From Cinclus cinclus (Eukaryota > Chordata > Aves > Passeriformes > Cinclidae): a stretch of DNA of 64,000 nucleotides. The DNA lies in contig NC_085072.1 of the NCBI RefSeq assembly GCF_963662255.1, positions 7,837,001 to 7,901,000 on the forward strand. The letters are read 5' to 3'. The notes under the pieces were generated by a model that was given only the letters and a program-made list of their open reading frames with translations, did not search any database and was not told the origin of the DNA. Below are positions 10,509-25,460 of the stretch, in pieces; position 1 is the stretch's first letter; every line of letters begins with the position of its first letter. A program made the translations under genes and the position numbers.

Positions 10509-12064
10509 ATTGTGACACCCGGGGTTGCAAAAGGGCCAGGGATGAATTGTGAAAGCATGGGGCACAATAAAAACATGGAAATATTATGACACAATAGAGG
10601 CCAAGACTCAAATGATTCATTGTAACACCAAGTGGCCTAAAAGGGCATGGGATGCATTGTGACACCACAGGGGCTAAGAGAAGCAAGGAACCATTGTGAC
10701 CCAATGCAGGCTAACAATCTAATGATCTCTTGTGACACCAGGGGGCCTAAAATGGCCAGGGATGGATTGTTACAGCACGGGGACCAATAGAAGCAAGAAT
10801 CTATTATGTCACCATGGAGGCCAAGAATCAAATGATTCATTGTGACATCAAGTGGCCTAAAAGGGCATGGGATGCATTGTGACACCACAGGGGCTAAGAG
10901 AAGCAAGGAACCATTGTGACCCAATGCAGGCTAACAATCTAATGATCCCTTGTGACACCAGGGGGCCTAAAATGGCCAGGGATGGATTGTTACAGCACGG
11001 GGACCTTTAGAATGAAGAATCTATTATGTCACCATGGAGGCCAAGAATCAAATGATTCATTGTGACATCAAGTGGCCTAAAAGGGCTTGGAATGCATTGT
11101 GACACCACAGAGGTTAAGAGAAGCAAGGATCCATTGTGACCCAATGGAGGCTAGCAATCTAATGATCCATTGTGACACCAGGGGTTGCAATAGGGCCAGG
11201 GATGAATTGTGAAAGCATGGGGCACAATAAAAACATGGAAATATTATGACACAATAGAGGCCAAGACTCAAATGATTCATTGTAACACCAAGTGGCCTAA
11301 AAGGGCATGGGATGCATTGTGACACCACAGGGGCTAAGAGAAGCAAGGAACCATTGTGACCCAATGCAGGCTAACAATCTAATGATCCCTTGTGACACCA
11401 GGGGGCCTAAAATGGCCAGGGATGGATTGTTACAGCACAGGGACCTTTAGAAACAAGAATCTATTATGTCACCATGGAGGCCAAGAATCAAATGATTCAT
11501 TGTGACATCAAGTGGCCTAAAAGGGCATGGGATGCATTGTGACACCACAGGGGTTAAGAGAAGCAAGGATCCATTGTGACCCAATGGAGGCTAATAATCC
11601 CAGGATCCCATTTGACACCAGGGGGCGTAAAAGGGCCAGGGATGAATTGTGACAGCATGGGGCCCAAAAGAAACAAGGAACAATTATGACACCATGGAGG
11701 CCAAGAATCAAATGATTCATTGTGACATCAAGTGGCCTAAAATGGCATGGAATGCATTGTGACACCACAGAGGTTAAGAGAAGCAAGGAACCATTATGAC
11801 CCAATGCAGGCTAACAATCTAATGATCCATTGTGACACCAGGGGTTGCAGTAGGGCCAGGGATGAATTGTGAAAGCATGGGGCACAATAAAAACATGGAA
11901 ATATTATGACACAATAGAGGCCAAGACTCAAATGATTCATTGTAACACCAAGTGGCCTAAAATGGCATGGGATGCATTGTGACACCACAGGGGCTAAGAG
12001 AAGCAAGGAACCATTGTGACCCAATGCAGGCTAACAATCTAATGATCCCTTGTGACACCAGGGG
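10015..12064 (+). repeat. Duplication copy 2 of the 2.05-kb block
   Basis: Counterpart of 775-2824; it ends at 12065, where class b replaces class a. Confidence 0.9.
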
Positions 12065-13330
12065 TTGCAATAGGGCCAGGGATGAATTGTGAAAGCATGG
12101 GGCACAATAAAAACATGGAAATATTATGACACAATAGAGGCCAAGACTCAAATGATTCATTGTAACACCAAGTGGCCTAAAAGGGCATGGGATGCATTGT
12201 GACACCACAGGGGCTAAGAGAAGCAAGGATCCATTGTGACCCAATGCAGGCTAACAATCTAATGATCCCTTGTGACACCAGGGGGCCTAAAATGGCCAGG
12301 GATGGATTGTTACAGCACGGGGACCAATAGAAGCAAGAGTCTATTATGTCACCATGGAGGCCAAGAATCAAATGATTCATTGTGACATCAAGTGGCCTAA
12401 AAGGGCATGGGATGCATTGTGACACCACAGGGGTTAAGAGAAGCAAGGATCCATTGTGACCCAATGCAGGCTAACAATCTAATGATCCATTGTGACACCA
12501 GGGGTTGCAAAAGGGCCAGGGATGAATTGTGAAAGCATGGGGCACAATAAAAACATGGAAATATTATGACACAATAGAGGCCAAGACTCAAATGATTCAT
12601 TGTAACACCAAGTGGCCTAAAAGGGCATGGGATGCATTGTGACACCACAGGGGCTAAGAGAAGCAAGGAACCATTGTGACCCAATGCAGGCTAACAATCT
12701 AATGATCCCTTGTGACACCAGGGGGCCTAAAATGGCCAGGGATGGATTGTGAAAGCACGGGGACCAAGAGAAGCAAGGATCTATTATGTCACCATGGAGG
12801 CCAAGAATCAAATGATTCATTGTGACATCAAGTGGCCTAAAAGGGCATGGGATGCATTGTGACACCACAGGGGTTAAGAGAAGCAAGGAACCATTGTGAC
12901 CCAAGGCAGGCTAACAATCTTAGAATCCCTTTTGACACCAGGGGGCGCAAAAGGACCACGGATGAACTGTGACAGCATGGGGACCTATAGAAGCAAGGAA
13001 CCATTATGACACCATGAGGGCCAAGAATCAAATGATTCATTGTAAGACCAAGTGGCCTAAAAGGGCTTGGAATGCATTGTGACACCACAGAGGTTAAGAG
13101 AAGCAAGGAACCATTGTGACCCAATGCAGGCTAACAATCTAATGATCCATTGTGACACCAGGGGTTGCAATAAGTCCAGGGATGAATTGTGAAAGCATGG
13201 GGCACAATAAAAACATGGAAATATTATGACACAATAGAGGCCAAGAGTCAAATGATTCATTGTAACACCAAGTGGCCTAAAAGGGCATGGGATGCATTGT
13301 GACACCACAGGGGCTAAGAGAAGCAAGGAA
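12050..13330 (+). repeat. b-c-b-c-g-b module, copy 1
   Basis: It matches 15350-16630 (offset 3,300, 15 monomers) and, through the larger duplication, 21730-23010. The c monomer before g carries the rare GGATTGTGAAAGCACGG. Differences from the second copy include TAAGTCCAGG near 13171 here. Confidence 0.82.
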
Positions 13331-13754
13331 CCATTGTGACCCAATGGAGGCTAACAATCTAATGATCCCTTGTGACACCAGGGGGCCTAAAATGGTCTGA
13401 GATGGATTGTTACAGCACAGGGACCAATAGAAGCAAGAATCTATTATGTCACCATGGAGGCCAAGAATCAAATGATTCATTGTGACATCAAGTGGCCTAA
13501 AAGGGCATGGGATGCATTGTGACACCACAGGGGTTAAGAGAAGCAAGGATCCATTGTGACCCAATGCAGGCTAACAATCTAATGATCCATTGTGACACCA
13601 GGGGTTGCAATAGGGCCAGGGATGAATTGTGAAAGCATGGGGCACAATAAAAACATGGAAATATTATGACACAATAGAGGCCAAGACTCAAATTATTCAT
13701 AGTAACACCAAGTGGCCTAAAAGGGCATGGGATGCATTGTGACACCACAGGGGC

Positions 13755-16700
13755 TAAGAGAAGCAAGGAACCATTGTGACCCAATGCAGGCTAACAATCT
13801 AATGATCCCTTGTGACACCAGGGGGCCTAAAATGGCCAGGGATGGATTGTTACAGCACGGGGACCTTTAGAATGAAGAATCTATTATGTCACCATGGAGG
13901 CCAAGAATCAAATGATTCATTGTGACATCAAGTGGCCTAAAAGGGCTTGGAATGCATTGTGACACCACAGAGGTTAAGAGAAGCAAGGATCCATTGTGAC
14001 CCAATGGAGGCTAGCAATCTAATGATCCATTGTGACACCAGGGGTTGCAATAGGTCCAGGGATGAATTGTGAAAGCATGGGGCACAATAAAAACATGGAA
14101 ATATTATGACACAATAGAGGCCAAGAGTCAAATGATTCATTGTAACACCAAGTGGCCTAAAAGGGCATGGGATGCATTGTGACACCACAGGGGCTAAGAG
14201 AAGCAAGGAACCATTGTGACCCAATGCAGGCTAACAATCTAATGATCCCTTGTGACACCAGGGGGCCTAAAATGGCCAGGGATGGATTGCTACAGCACAG
14301 GGACCTTTAGAAACAAGAATCTATTATGTCACCATGGAGGCCAAGAATCAAATGATTCATTGTGACATCAAGTGGCCTAAAAGGGCATGGGATGCATTGT
14401 GACACCACAGGGGTTCAGAGAAGCAAGGATCCATTGTGACCCAATGGAGGCTAATAATCCCAGGATCCCATTTGACACCAGGGGGCGTAAAAGGGCCAGG
14501 GATGAATTGTGACAGCATGGGGCCCAATAGAAACAAGGAACAATTATGACACCATGGAGGCCAAGAATCAAATGATTCATTGTGACATCAAGTGGCCTAA
14601 AATGGCATGGAATGCATTGTGACACCACAGAGGTTAAGAGAAGCATGGAACCATTGTTACCCAATGGAGGCTAACAATCTAATGATCCCTTGTGACACCA
14701 GGGGGCCTAAAATGGCCAGGGATGGATTGTTACAGCACGGGGACCTTTAGAATCAAGAATCTATTATGTCACCGTGGAGGCCAAGAATCAAATGATTCAT
14801 TGTGACATCAAGTGGCCTAAAAGGGCTTGGAATGCATTGTGACACCACAGAGGTTAAGAGAAGCAAGGATCCATTGTGACCCAATGGAGGCTAACAATCT
14901 AATGATCCATTGTGACACCAGGGGTTGCAGTAGGGCCAGGGATGAATTGTGAAAGCATGGGGCACAATAAAAACATGGAAATATTATGACACAATAGAGG
15001 CCAAGACTCAAATGATTCATTGTAACACCAAGTGGCCTAAAATGGCATGGGATGCATTGTGACACCACAGGGGCTAAGAGAAGCAAGGAACCATTGTGAC
15101 CCAATGCAGGCTAACAATCTAATGATCCCTTGTGACACCAGGGGGCCTAAAATGGCCAGGGATGGATTGTTATAGCACGGGGACCAATAGAAGCAAGGAT
15201 CTCTTATGCCACCATGGAGGCCAAGAATCAAATGATTCATTGTGACATCAAGTGGCCTAAAATGGCATGGGATGCATTGTGACACCACAGGGGTTAAGAG
15301 AAGCAAGGATCCATTGTGACCCAATGGAGGCTAACAATCTAATGATCCATTGTGACACCAGGGGTTGCAATAGGGCCAGGGATGAATTGTGAAAGCATGG
15401 GGCACAATAAAAACATGGAAATATTATGACACAATAGAGGCCAAGACTCAAATGATTCATTGTAACACCAAGTGGCCTAAAAGGGCATGGGATGCATTGT
15501 GACACCACAGGGGCTAAGAGAAGCAAGGATCCATTGTGACCCAATGCAGGCTAACAATCTAATGATCCCTTGTGACACCAGGGGGCCTAAAATGGCCAGG
15601 GATGGATTGTTACAGCACGGGGACCAATAGAAGCAAGAATCTATTATGTCACCATGGAGGCCAAGAATCAAATGATTCATTGTGACATCAAGTGGCCTAA
15701 AAGGGCATGGGATGCATTGTGACACCACAGGGGTTAAGAGAAGCAAGGATCCATTGTGACCCACTGTAGGCTAACAATCTAATGATCCATTGTGACACCA
15801 GGGGTTGCAAAAGGGCCAGGGATGAATTGTGAAAGCATGGGGCACAATAAAAACATGGAAATATTATGACACAATAGAGGCCAAGACTCAAATGATTCAT
15901 TGTAACACCAAGTGGTCTAAAAGGGCATGGGATGCATTGTGACACCACAGGGGCTAAGAGAAGCAAGGAACCATTGTGACCCAATGCAGGCTAACAATCT
16001 AATGATCCCTTGTGACACCAGGGGGCCTAAAATGGCCAGGGATGGATTGTGAAAGCACGGGGAGAAAGAGAAGCAAGGATCTATTATGTCACCATGGAGG
16101 CCAAGAATCAAATGATTCATTGTGACATCAAGTGGCCTAAAAGGGCATGGGATGCATTGTGACACCACAGGGGTTAAGAGAAGCAAGGAACCATTGTGAC
16201 CCAAGGCAGGCTAACAATCTTAGAATCCCTTTTGACACCAGGGGGCGCAAAAGGACCACGGATGAACTGTGACAGCATGGGGACCTATAGAAGCAAGGAA
16301 CCATTATGACACCATGAGGGCCAAGAATCAAATGATTCATTGTAAGACCAAGTGGCCTAAAAGGACATGGAATGCATTGTGACACCACAGAGGTTAAGAG
16401 AAGCAAGGAACCATTGTGACCCAATGCAGGCTAACAATCTAATGATCCATTGTGACACCAGGGGTTGCAATAGGGCCAGGGATGAATTGTGAAAGCATGG
16501 GGCACAATAAAAACATGGAAATATTATGACACAATAGAGGCCAAGACTCAAATGATTCATAGTAACACCAAGTGGCCTAAAAGGGCATGGGATGCATTGT
16601 GACACCACAGGGGCTAAGAGAAGCAAGGAACCATTGTGACCCAATGCAGGCTAACAATCTAATGATCCCTTGTGACACCAGGGGGCCTAAAATGGCCAGG

Positions 16701-19080
16701 GATGGATTGTTACAGCACGGGGACCAATAGAAGCAAGAATCTATTATGTCACCATGGAGGCCAAGAATCAAATGATTCATTGTGACATCAAGTGGCCTAA
16801 AAGTGCATGGGATGCATTGTGACACCACAGGGGCTAAGAGAAGCAAGGAACCATTGTGACCCAATGCAGGCTAACAATCTAATGATCCCTTGTGACACCA
16901 GGGGACCTAAAATGGCCAGGGATGGATTGTTACAGCACGGGGACCTTTAGAATGAAGAATCTATTATGACACCATGGAGGCCAAGAATCAAATGATTCAT
17001 TGTAAGACCAAGTGGCCTAAAAGGGCTTGGAATGCATTGTGACACCACAGAGGTTAAGAGAAGCAAGGATCCATTGTGACCCAATGGAGGCTAGCAATCT
17101 AATGATCCATTGTGACACCAGGGGTTGCAATAGGGCCAGGGATGAATTGTGAAAGCATGGGGCACAATAAAAACATGGAAATATTATGACACAATAGAGG
17201 CCAAGACTCAAATGATTCATTGTAACACCAAGTGGCCTAAAAGGGCATGGGATGCATTGTGACACCACAGGGGCTAAGAGAAGCAAGGAACCATTGTGAC
17301 CCAATGGAGGCTAACAATCTAATGATCCCTTGTGACACCAGGGGGCCTAAAATGGCCAGGGATGGATTGTTACAGCACGGGGACCAATAGAAGCAAGAAT
17401 CTATTATGTCACCATGGAGGCCAAGAATCAAATGATTCATTGTGACATCAAGTGGCCTAAAAGGGCATGGGATGCATTGTGACACCACAGGGGTTAAGAG
17501 AAGCAAGGATCCATTGTGACCCAATGGAGGCTAATAATCCCAGGATCCCATTTGACACCAAGGGGCGTAAAAGGGCCAGGGATGAATTGTGACAGCATGG
17601 GGCCCAATAGAAACAAGGAACCATTATGACACCATGGAGGCCAAGAATCAAATGATTCACTGTGACATCAAGTGGCCTAAAATGGCATGGAATGCATTGT
17701 GACACCACAGAGGTTAAGAGAAGCATGGAACCATTGTTACCCAATGGAGGCTAACAATCTAATGATCCCTTGTGACACCAGGGGGCCTAAAAAGGCCAGG
17801 GATGGATTGTTACAGCACGGGGACCTTTAGAATCAAGAATCTATTATGTCACCATGGAGGCCAAGAATCAAATGATTCATTGTGACATCAAGTGGCCTAA
17901 AAGGGCTTGGAATGCATTGTGACACCACAGAGGTTAAGAGAAGCAAGGATCCATTGTGACCCAATGGAGGCTAACAATCTAATGGTCCCTTGTGACACCA
18001 GGGGGCCTAAAAGGGCCAGGGATGAATTGTGAATGCATGGGGCCCAATTAAAACCTGGTACAATTATGCCACCATGTAGGCCAAAAATCAAATGATTCAT
18101 TGTGTCATCAAGTGGCCTAAAAGGGCATGGGATGCATTGTGACACCACAGGGGCTAAGAGAAGCAAGGAACCATTGTGACCCAAGGCAGGCTAACAATCT
18201 TAGAATCCCTTTTGACACCAGGGGGCGCAAAAGGACCACGGATGAACTGTGACAGCATGGGGACCTACAGAAACAAGGAACCATTATGACACCATGGAGG
18301 CCAAGAATCAAATGATTCATTGTGACATCAAGTGGCCTAAAAGGGCATGGGATGCATTGTGACACCACAGGGGCTAAGAGAAGCAAGGAACCATTGTGAC
18401 CCAATGCAGGCTAACAATCTAATGATCCCTTGTGACACCAGGGGGCCTAAAAAGGCCAGGGATGGATTGTTACAGCACGGGGACCAATAGAAGCAAGAAT
18501 CTATTATGTCACCATGGAGGCCAAGAATCAAATGATTCATTGTGACATCAAGTGGCCTAAAAGGGCATGGGATGCATTGTGACACCACAGGGGTTAAGAG
18601 AAGCAAGGAACCATTGTGACCCAAGGCAGGCTAACAATCTCTGAATCCCTTTTGACACCAGGGGGCGCAAAAGGACCTCGGATGAACTGTGACAGCATGG
18701 GGCCCAATAGAAACAAGGAAGCATTATGACACCATGGAGGCCAAGAATCAAATGATTCATTGTGACATCAAGTGGCCTAAAATGGCATGGAATGCATTGT
18801 GACACCACAGAGGTTAAGAGAAGCAAGGAACCATTGTTACCCAATGGAGGCTAACAATCTAATGGTCCCTTGTGACACCAGGGGGCCTAAAAGGGCCAGG
18901 GATGAATTGTGAAAGCATGGGGCCCAATTAAAACCTGGTACAATTATGCCACCATGTAGGCCAAAAATCAAATGATTCATTGTGTCATCAAGTGGCCTAA
19001 AAGGGCATGGGATGCATTGTGACACCACAGGGGCTAAGAGAAGCAAGGAACCATTGTGACCCAATGCAGGCTAACAATCT
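13755..19080 (+). repeat. 5.3-kb segmental duplication, copy 1 (offset 6,380)
   Basis: About 24 monomers in the order d-b-d-e-d-b-a-b-c-b-c-g-b-c-d-b-c-e-d-f-g-c-g'-f match 20135-25460 with no indel. Substitutions I noticed include 14416 (C/A), 14774 (G/A), 15767 (T/C), 16064-16065 and several in the c-g'-f tail. Before 13755 the flanks differ (b versus f). Confidence 0.92.
15350..16630 (+). repeat. b-c-b-c-g-b module, copy 2
   Basis: Counterpart of 12050-13330. Its c monomer reads GGGGAGAAAGAG near 16060 where the other copies read GGGGACCAAGAG. Confidence 0.82.
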
Positions 19081-20189
19081 TAGAATCCCTTTTGACACCA
19101 GGGGGCGCAAAAGGACCACGGATGAACTGTGACATGATGGGGACCTATAGAAGCAAGGAACCATTATGACACCATGGAGGCCAAGAATCAAGTGGTTCAT
19201 TGTAAGACCAAGTGGCCTAAAAGGGCTTGGAATGCATTGTGACACCACAGAGGTTAAGAGAAGCAAGGAACCATTGTGACCCAATGCAGGCTAACAATCT
19301 AATGATCCATTGTGACACCAGGGGTTGCAAAAGGGCCAGGGATGAATTGTGAAAGCATGGGGCACAATAAAAACATGGAAATATTATGACACAATAGAGG
19401 CCAAGACTCAAATGATTCATTGTAACACCAAGTGGCATAAAAGGGCATGGGATGCATTGTGACACCACAGGGGTTAAGAGAAGCAAGGAACCATTGTGAC
19501 CCAATGCAGGCTAACAATCTAATGATCCCTTGTGACACCAGGGGGCCTAAAATGGCCAGGGATGGATTGTTACAGCACGGGGACCAATAGAAGCAAGAAT
19601 CTATTATGTCACCATGGAGGCCAAGAATCAAATGATTCATTGTGACATCAAGTGGCCTAAAAGGGCATGGGATGCATTGTGGCACCACAGGGGTTAAGAG
19701 AAGCAAGGAACCATTGTGACCCAAGGCAGGCTAACAATCTTAGAATCCCTTTTAACACCAGGGGGCGCAAAAGGACCATGGATGAACTGTGACAGCATGG
19801 GGACCTATAGAAGCAAGGAACCATTATGACACCATGAAGGCCAAGAATCAAATGGTTCATTGTAAGACCAAGTGGCCTAAAAGGGCTTGGAATGCATTGT
19901 GACACCACAGAGGTTAAGAGAAGCAAGGAACCATTGTGACCCAATGCAGGCTAACAATCTAATGGTCCCTTGTGACACCAATGGGCCTAAAAGGGCCAGG
20001 GATGAATTGTGAAAGCATGGGGCCCAATTAAAACCTGGTACAATTACGCCACCATGGAGGCCAAAAATCAAATGGTTCATTGTGACATCAAGTGGCCTAA
20101 AAGGGCATGGAATGCATTGTGACACCACAGGGGTTAAGAGAAGCAAGGAACCATTGTGACCCAATGCAGGCTAACAATCTAATGATCCC
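18335..20189 (+). repeat. c-g'-f-g-b-c-g-f block, copied with an extra dimer at 26475-28769
   Basis: The offset is 8,140 bp up to about 19,700 and 8,580 after it. Shared variants include GACATGATGGGG, CAAGTGGTTCATTG, AGTGGCATAAAAGG and TTTTAACACCAGG, which make the relationship certain. Confidence 0.88.
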
Positions 20190-23100
20190 TTGTGACACCA
20201 GGGGGCCTAAAATGGCCAGGGATGGATTGTTACAGCACGGGGACCTTTAGAATGAAGAATCTATTATGTCACCATGGAGGCCAAGAATCAAATGATTCAT
20301 TGTGACATCAAGTGGCCTAAAAGGGCTTGGAATGCATTGTGACACCACAGAGGTTAAGAGAAGCAAGGATCCATTGTGACCCAATGGAGGCTAGCAATCT
20401 AATGATCCATTGTGACACCAGGGGTTGCAATAGGTCCAGGGATGAATTGTGAAAGCATGGGGCACAATAAAAACATGGAAATATTATGACACAATAGAGG
20501 CCAAGAGTCAAATGATTCATTGTAACACCAAGTGGCCTAAAAGGGCATGGGATGCATTGTGACACCACAGGGGCTAAGAGAAGCAAGGAACCATTGTGAC
20601 CCAATGCAGGCTAACAATCTAATGATCCCTTGTGACACCAGGGGGCCTAAAATGGCCAGGGATGGATTGCTACAGCACAGGGACCTTTAGAAACAAGAAT
20701 CTATTATGTCACCATGGAGGCCAAGAATCAAATGATTCATTGTGACATCAAGTGGCCTAAAAGGGCATGGGATGCATTGTGACACCACAGGGGTTAAGAG
20801 AAGCAAGGATCCATTGTGACCCAATGGAGGCTAATAATCCCAGGATCCCATTTGACACCAGGGGGCGTAAAAGGGCCAGGGATGAATTGTGACAGCATGG
20901 GGCCCAATAGAAACAAGGAACAATTATGACACCATGGAGGCCAAGAATCAAATGATTCATTGTGACATCAAGTGGCCTAAAATGGCATGGAATGCATTGT
21001 GACACCACAGAGGTTAAGAGAAGCATGGAACCATTGTTACCCAATGGAGGCTAACAATCTAATGATCCCTTGTGACACCAGGGGGCCTAAAATGGCCAGG
21101 GATGGATTGTTACAGCACGGGGACCTTTAGAATCAAGAATCTATTATGTCACCATGGAGGCCAAGAATCAAATGATTCATTGTGACATCAAGTGGCCTAA
21201 AAGGGCTTGGAATGCATTGTGACACCACAGAGGTTAAGAGAAGCAAGGATCCATTGTGACCCAATGGAGGCTAACAATCTAATGATCCATTGTGACACCA
21301 GGGGTTGCAGTAGGGCCAGGGATGAATTGTGAAAGCATGGGGCACAATAAAAACATGGAAATATTATGACACAATAGAGGCCAAGACTCAAATGATTCAT
21401 TGTAACACCAAGTGGCCTAAAATGGCATGGGATGCATTGTGACACCACAGGGGCTAAGAGAAGCAAGGAACCATTGTGACCCAATGCAGGCTAACAATCT
21501 AATGATCCCTTGTGACACCAGGGGGCCTAAAATGGCCAGGGATGGATTGTTATAGCACGGGGACCAATAGAAGCAAGGATCTCTTATGCCACCATGGAGG
21601 CCAAGAATCAAATGATTCATTGTGACATCAAGTGGCCTAAAATGGCATGGGATGCATTGTGACACCACAGGGGTTAAGAGAAGCAAGGATCCATTGTGAC
21701 CCAATGGAGGCTAACAATCTAATGATCCATTGTGACACCAGGGGTTGCAATAGGGCCAGGGATGAATTGTGAAAGCATGGGGCACAATAAAAACATGGAA
21801 ATATTATGACACAATAGAGGCCAAGACTCAAATGATTCATTGTAACACCAAGTGGCCTAAAAGGGCATGGGATGCATTGTGACACCACAGGGGCTAAGAG
21901 AAGCAAGGATCCATTGTGACCCAATGCAGGCTAACAATCTAATGATCCCTTGTGACACCAGGGGGCCTAAAATGGCCAGGGATGGATTGTTACAGCACGG
22001 GGACCAATAGAAGCAAGAATCTATTATGTCACCATGGAGGCCAAGAATCAAATGATTCATTGTGACATCAAGTGGCCTAAAAGGGCATGGGATGCATTGT
22101 GACACCACAGGGGTTAAGAGAAGCAAGGATCCATTGTGACCCACTGCAGGCTAACAATCTAATGATCCATTGTGACACCAGGGGTTGCAAAAGGGCCAGG
22201 GATGAATTGTGAAAGCATGGGGCACAATAAAAACATGGAAATATTATGACACAATAGAGGCCAAGACTCAAATGATTCATTGTAACACCAAGTGGTCTAA
22301 AAGGGCATGGGATGCATTGTGACACCACAGGGGCTAAGAGAAGCAAGGAACCATTGTGACCCAATGCAGGCTAACAATCTAATGATCCCTTGTGACACCA
22401 GGGGGCCTAAAATGGCCAGGGATGGATTGTGAAAGCACGGGGACCAAGAGAAGCAAGGATCTATTATGTCACCATGGAGGCCAAGAATCAAATGATTCAT
22501 TGTGACATCAAGTGGCCTAAAAGGGCATGGGATGCATTGTGACACCACAGGGGTTAAGAGAAGCAAGGAACCATTGTGACCCAAGGCAGGCTAACAATCT
22601 TAGAATCCCTTTTGACACCAGGGGGCGCAAAAGGACCACGGATGAACTGTGACAGCATGGGGACCTATAGAAGCAAGGAACCATTATGACACCATGAGGG
22701 CCAAGAATCAAATGATTCATTGTAAGACCAAGTGGCCTAAAAGGACATGGAATGCATTGTGACACCACAGAGGTTCAGAGAAGCAAGGAACCATTGTGAC
22801 CCAATGCAGGCTAACAATCTAATGATCCATTGTGACACCAGGGGTTGCAATAGGGCCAGGGATGAATTGTGAAAGCATGGGGCACAATAAAAACATGGAA
22901 ATATTATGACACAATAGAGGCCAAGACTCAAATGATTCATAGTAACACCAAGTGGCCTAAAAGGGCATGGGATGCATTGTGACACCACAGGGGCTAAGAG
23001 AAGCAAGGAACCATTGTGACCCAATGCAGGCTAACAATCTAATGATCCCTTGTGACACCAGGGGGCCTAAAATGGCCAGGGATGGATTGTTACAGCACGG

Positions 23101-25460
23101 GGACCAATAGAAGCAAGAATCTATTATGTCACCATGGAGGCCAAGAATCAAATGATTCATTGTGACATCAAGTGGCCTAAAAGTGCATGGGATGCATTGT
23201 GACACCACAGGGGTTAAGAGAAGCAAGGAACCATTGTGACCCAATGCAGGCTAACAATCTAATGATCCCTTGTGACACCAGGGGGCCTAAAATGGCCAGG
23301 GATGGATTGTTACAGCACGGGGACCTTTAGAATGAAGAATCTATTATGTCACCATGGAGGCCAAGAATCAAATGATTCATTGTAAGACCAAGTGGCCTAA
23401 AAGGGCTTGGAATGCATTGTGACACCACAGAGGTTAAGAGAAGCAAGGATCCATTGTGACCCAATGGAGGCTAGCAATCTAATGATCCATTGTGACACCA
23501 GGGGTTGCAATAGGGCCAGGGATGAATTGTGAAAGCATGGGGCACAATAAAAACATGGAAATATTATGACACAATAGAGGCCAAGACTCAAATGATTCAT
23601 TGTAACACCAAGTGGCCTAAAAGGGCATGGGATTCATTGTGACACCACAGGGGCTAAGAGAAGCAAGGAACCATTGTGACCCAATGGAGGCTAACAATCT
23701 AATGATCCCTTGTGACACCAGGGGGCCTAAAATGGCCAGGGATGGATTGTTACAGCACGGGGACCAATAGAAGCAAGAATCTATTATGTCACCATGGAGG
23801 CCAAGAATCAAATGATTCATTGTGACATCAAGTGGCCTAAAAGGGCATGGGATGCATTGTGACACCACAGGGGTTAAGAGAAGCAAGGATCCATTGTGAC
23901 CCAATGGAGGCTAATAATCCCAGGATCCCATTTGACACCAAGGGGCGTAAAAGGGCCAGGGATGAATTGTGACAGCATGGGGCCCAATAGAAACAAGGAA
24001 CCATTATGACACCATGGAGGCCAAGAATCAAATGATTCACTGTGACATCAAGTGGCCTAAAATGGCATGGAATGCATTGTGACACCACAGAGGTTAAGAG
24101 AAGCATGGAACCATTGTTACCCAATGGAGGCTAACAATCTAATGATCCCTTGTGACACCAGGGGGCCTAAAAAGGCCAGGGATGGATTGTTACAGCACGG
24201 GGACCTTTAGAATCAAGAATCTATTATGTCACCATGGAGGCCAAGAATCAAATGATTCATTGTGACATCAAGTGGCCTAAAAGGGCTTGGAATGCATTGT
24301 GACACCACAGAGGTTAAGAGAAGCAAGGATCCATTGTGACCCAATGGAGGCTAACAATCTAATGGTCCCTTGTGACACCAGGGGGCCTAAAAGGGCCAGG
24401 GATGAATTGTGAATGCATGGGGCCCAATTAAAACCTGGTACAATTATGCCACCATGTAGGCCAAAAATCAAATGATTCATTGTGTCATCAAGTGGCCTAA
24501 AAGGGCATGGGATGCATTGTGACACCACAGGGGCTAAGAGAAGCAAGGAACCATTGTGACCCAAGGCAGGCTAACAATCTTAGAATCCCTTTTGACACCA
24601 GGGGGCGCAAAAGGACCACGGATGAACTGTGACAGCATGGGGACCTACAGAAACAAGGAACCATTATGACACCATGGAGGCCAAGAATCAAATGATTCAT
24701 TGTGACATCAAGTGGCCTAAAAGGGCATGGGATGCATTGTGACACCACAGGGGTTAAGAGAAGCAAGGATCCATTGTGACCCAATGCAGGCTAACAATCT
24801 AATGATCCCTTGTGACACCAGGGGGCCTAAAAAGGCCAGGGATGGATTGTTACAGCACGGGGACCAATAGAAGCAAGAATCTATTATGTCACCATGGAGG
24901 CCAAGAATCAAATGATTCATTGTGACATCAAGTGGCCTAAAAGGGCATGGGATGCATTGTGACACCACAGGGGTTAAGAGAAGCAAGGAACCATTGTGAC
25001 CCAATGCAGGCTAACAATCTCTGAATCCCTTTTGACACAAGGGGGCGGAAAAGGACCACGGATGAACTGTGACAGCATGGGGCCCAATAGAAACAAGGAA
25101 CCATTATGACACCATGGAGGCCAAGAATCAAATGATTCATTGTGACATCAAGTGGCCTAAAATGGCATGGAATGCATTGTGACACCACAGAGGTTAAGAG
25201 AAGCAAGGAACCATTGTTACCCAATGCAGCCTAACAATCTAATGGTCCCTTGTGACACCAGGGGGCCTAAAAGGGCCAGGGATGAATTGTGAAAGCATGG
25301 GGCCCAATTAAAACCTGGTACAATTATGCCACCATGTAGGCCAAAAATCAAATGATTCATTGTGTCATCAAGTGGCCTAAAAGGGCATGGGATGCATTGT
25401 GACACCACAGGGGCTAAGAGAAGCAAGGAACCATTGTGACCCAATGCAGGCTAACAATCT
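20135..25460 (+). repeat. 5.3-kb segmental duplication, copy 2
   Basis: Same class order as copy 1. Private changes here include CATTCATTG in place of GATGCATTG context near 23633 and GGGGGCGGAAAAGG near 25041, which destroys one CTCF-like core. Its right end overlaps the start of the 8-kb tandem duplication. Confidence 0.92.

Noticed and set aside
19299..19724. 141-codon - strand reading frame, also at 27439-27864 and 35580-36005
   Set aside because: The three are copies made by segmental duplication; the frame simply runs across a monomer boundary and encodes nothing recognisable.
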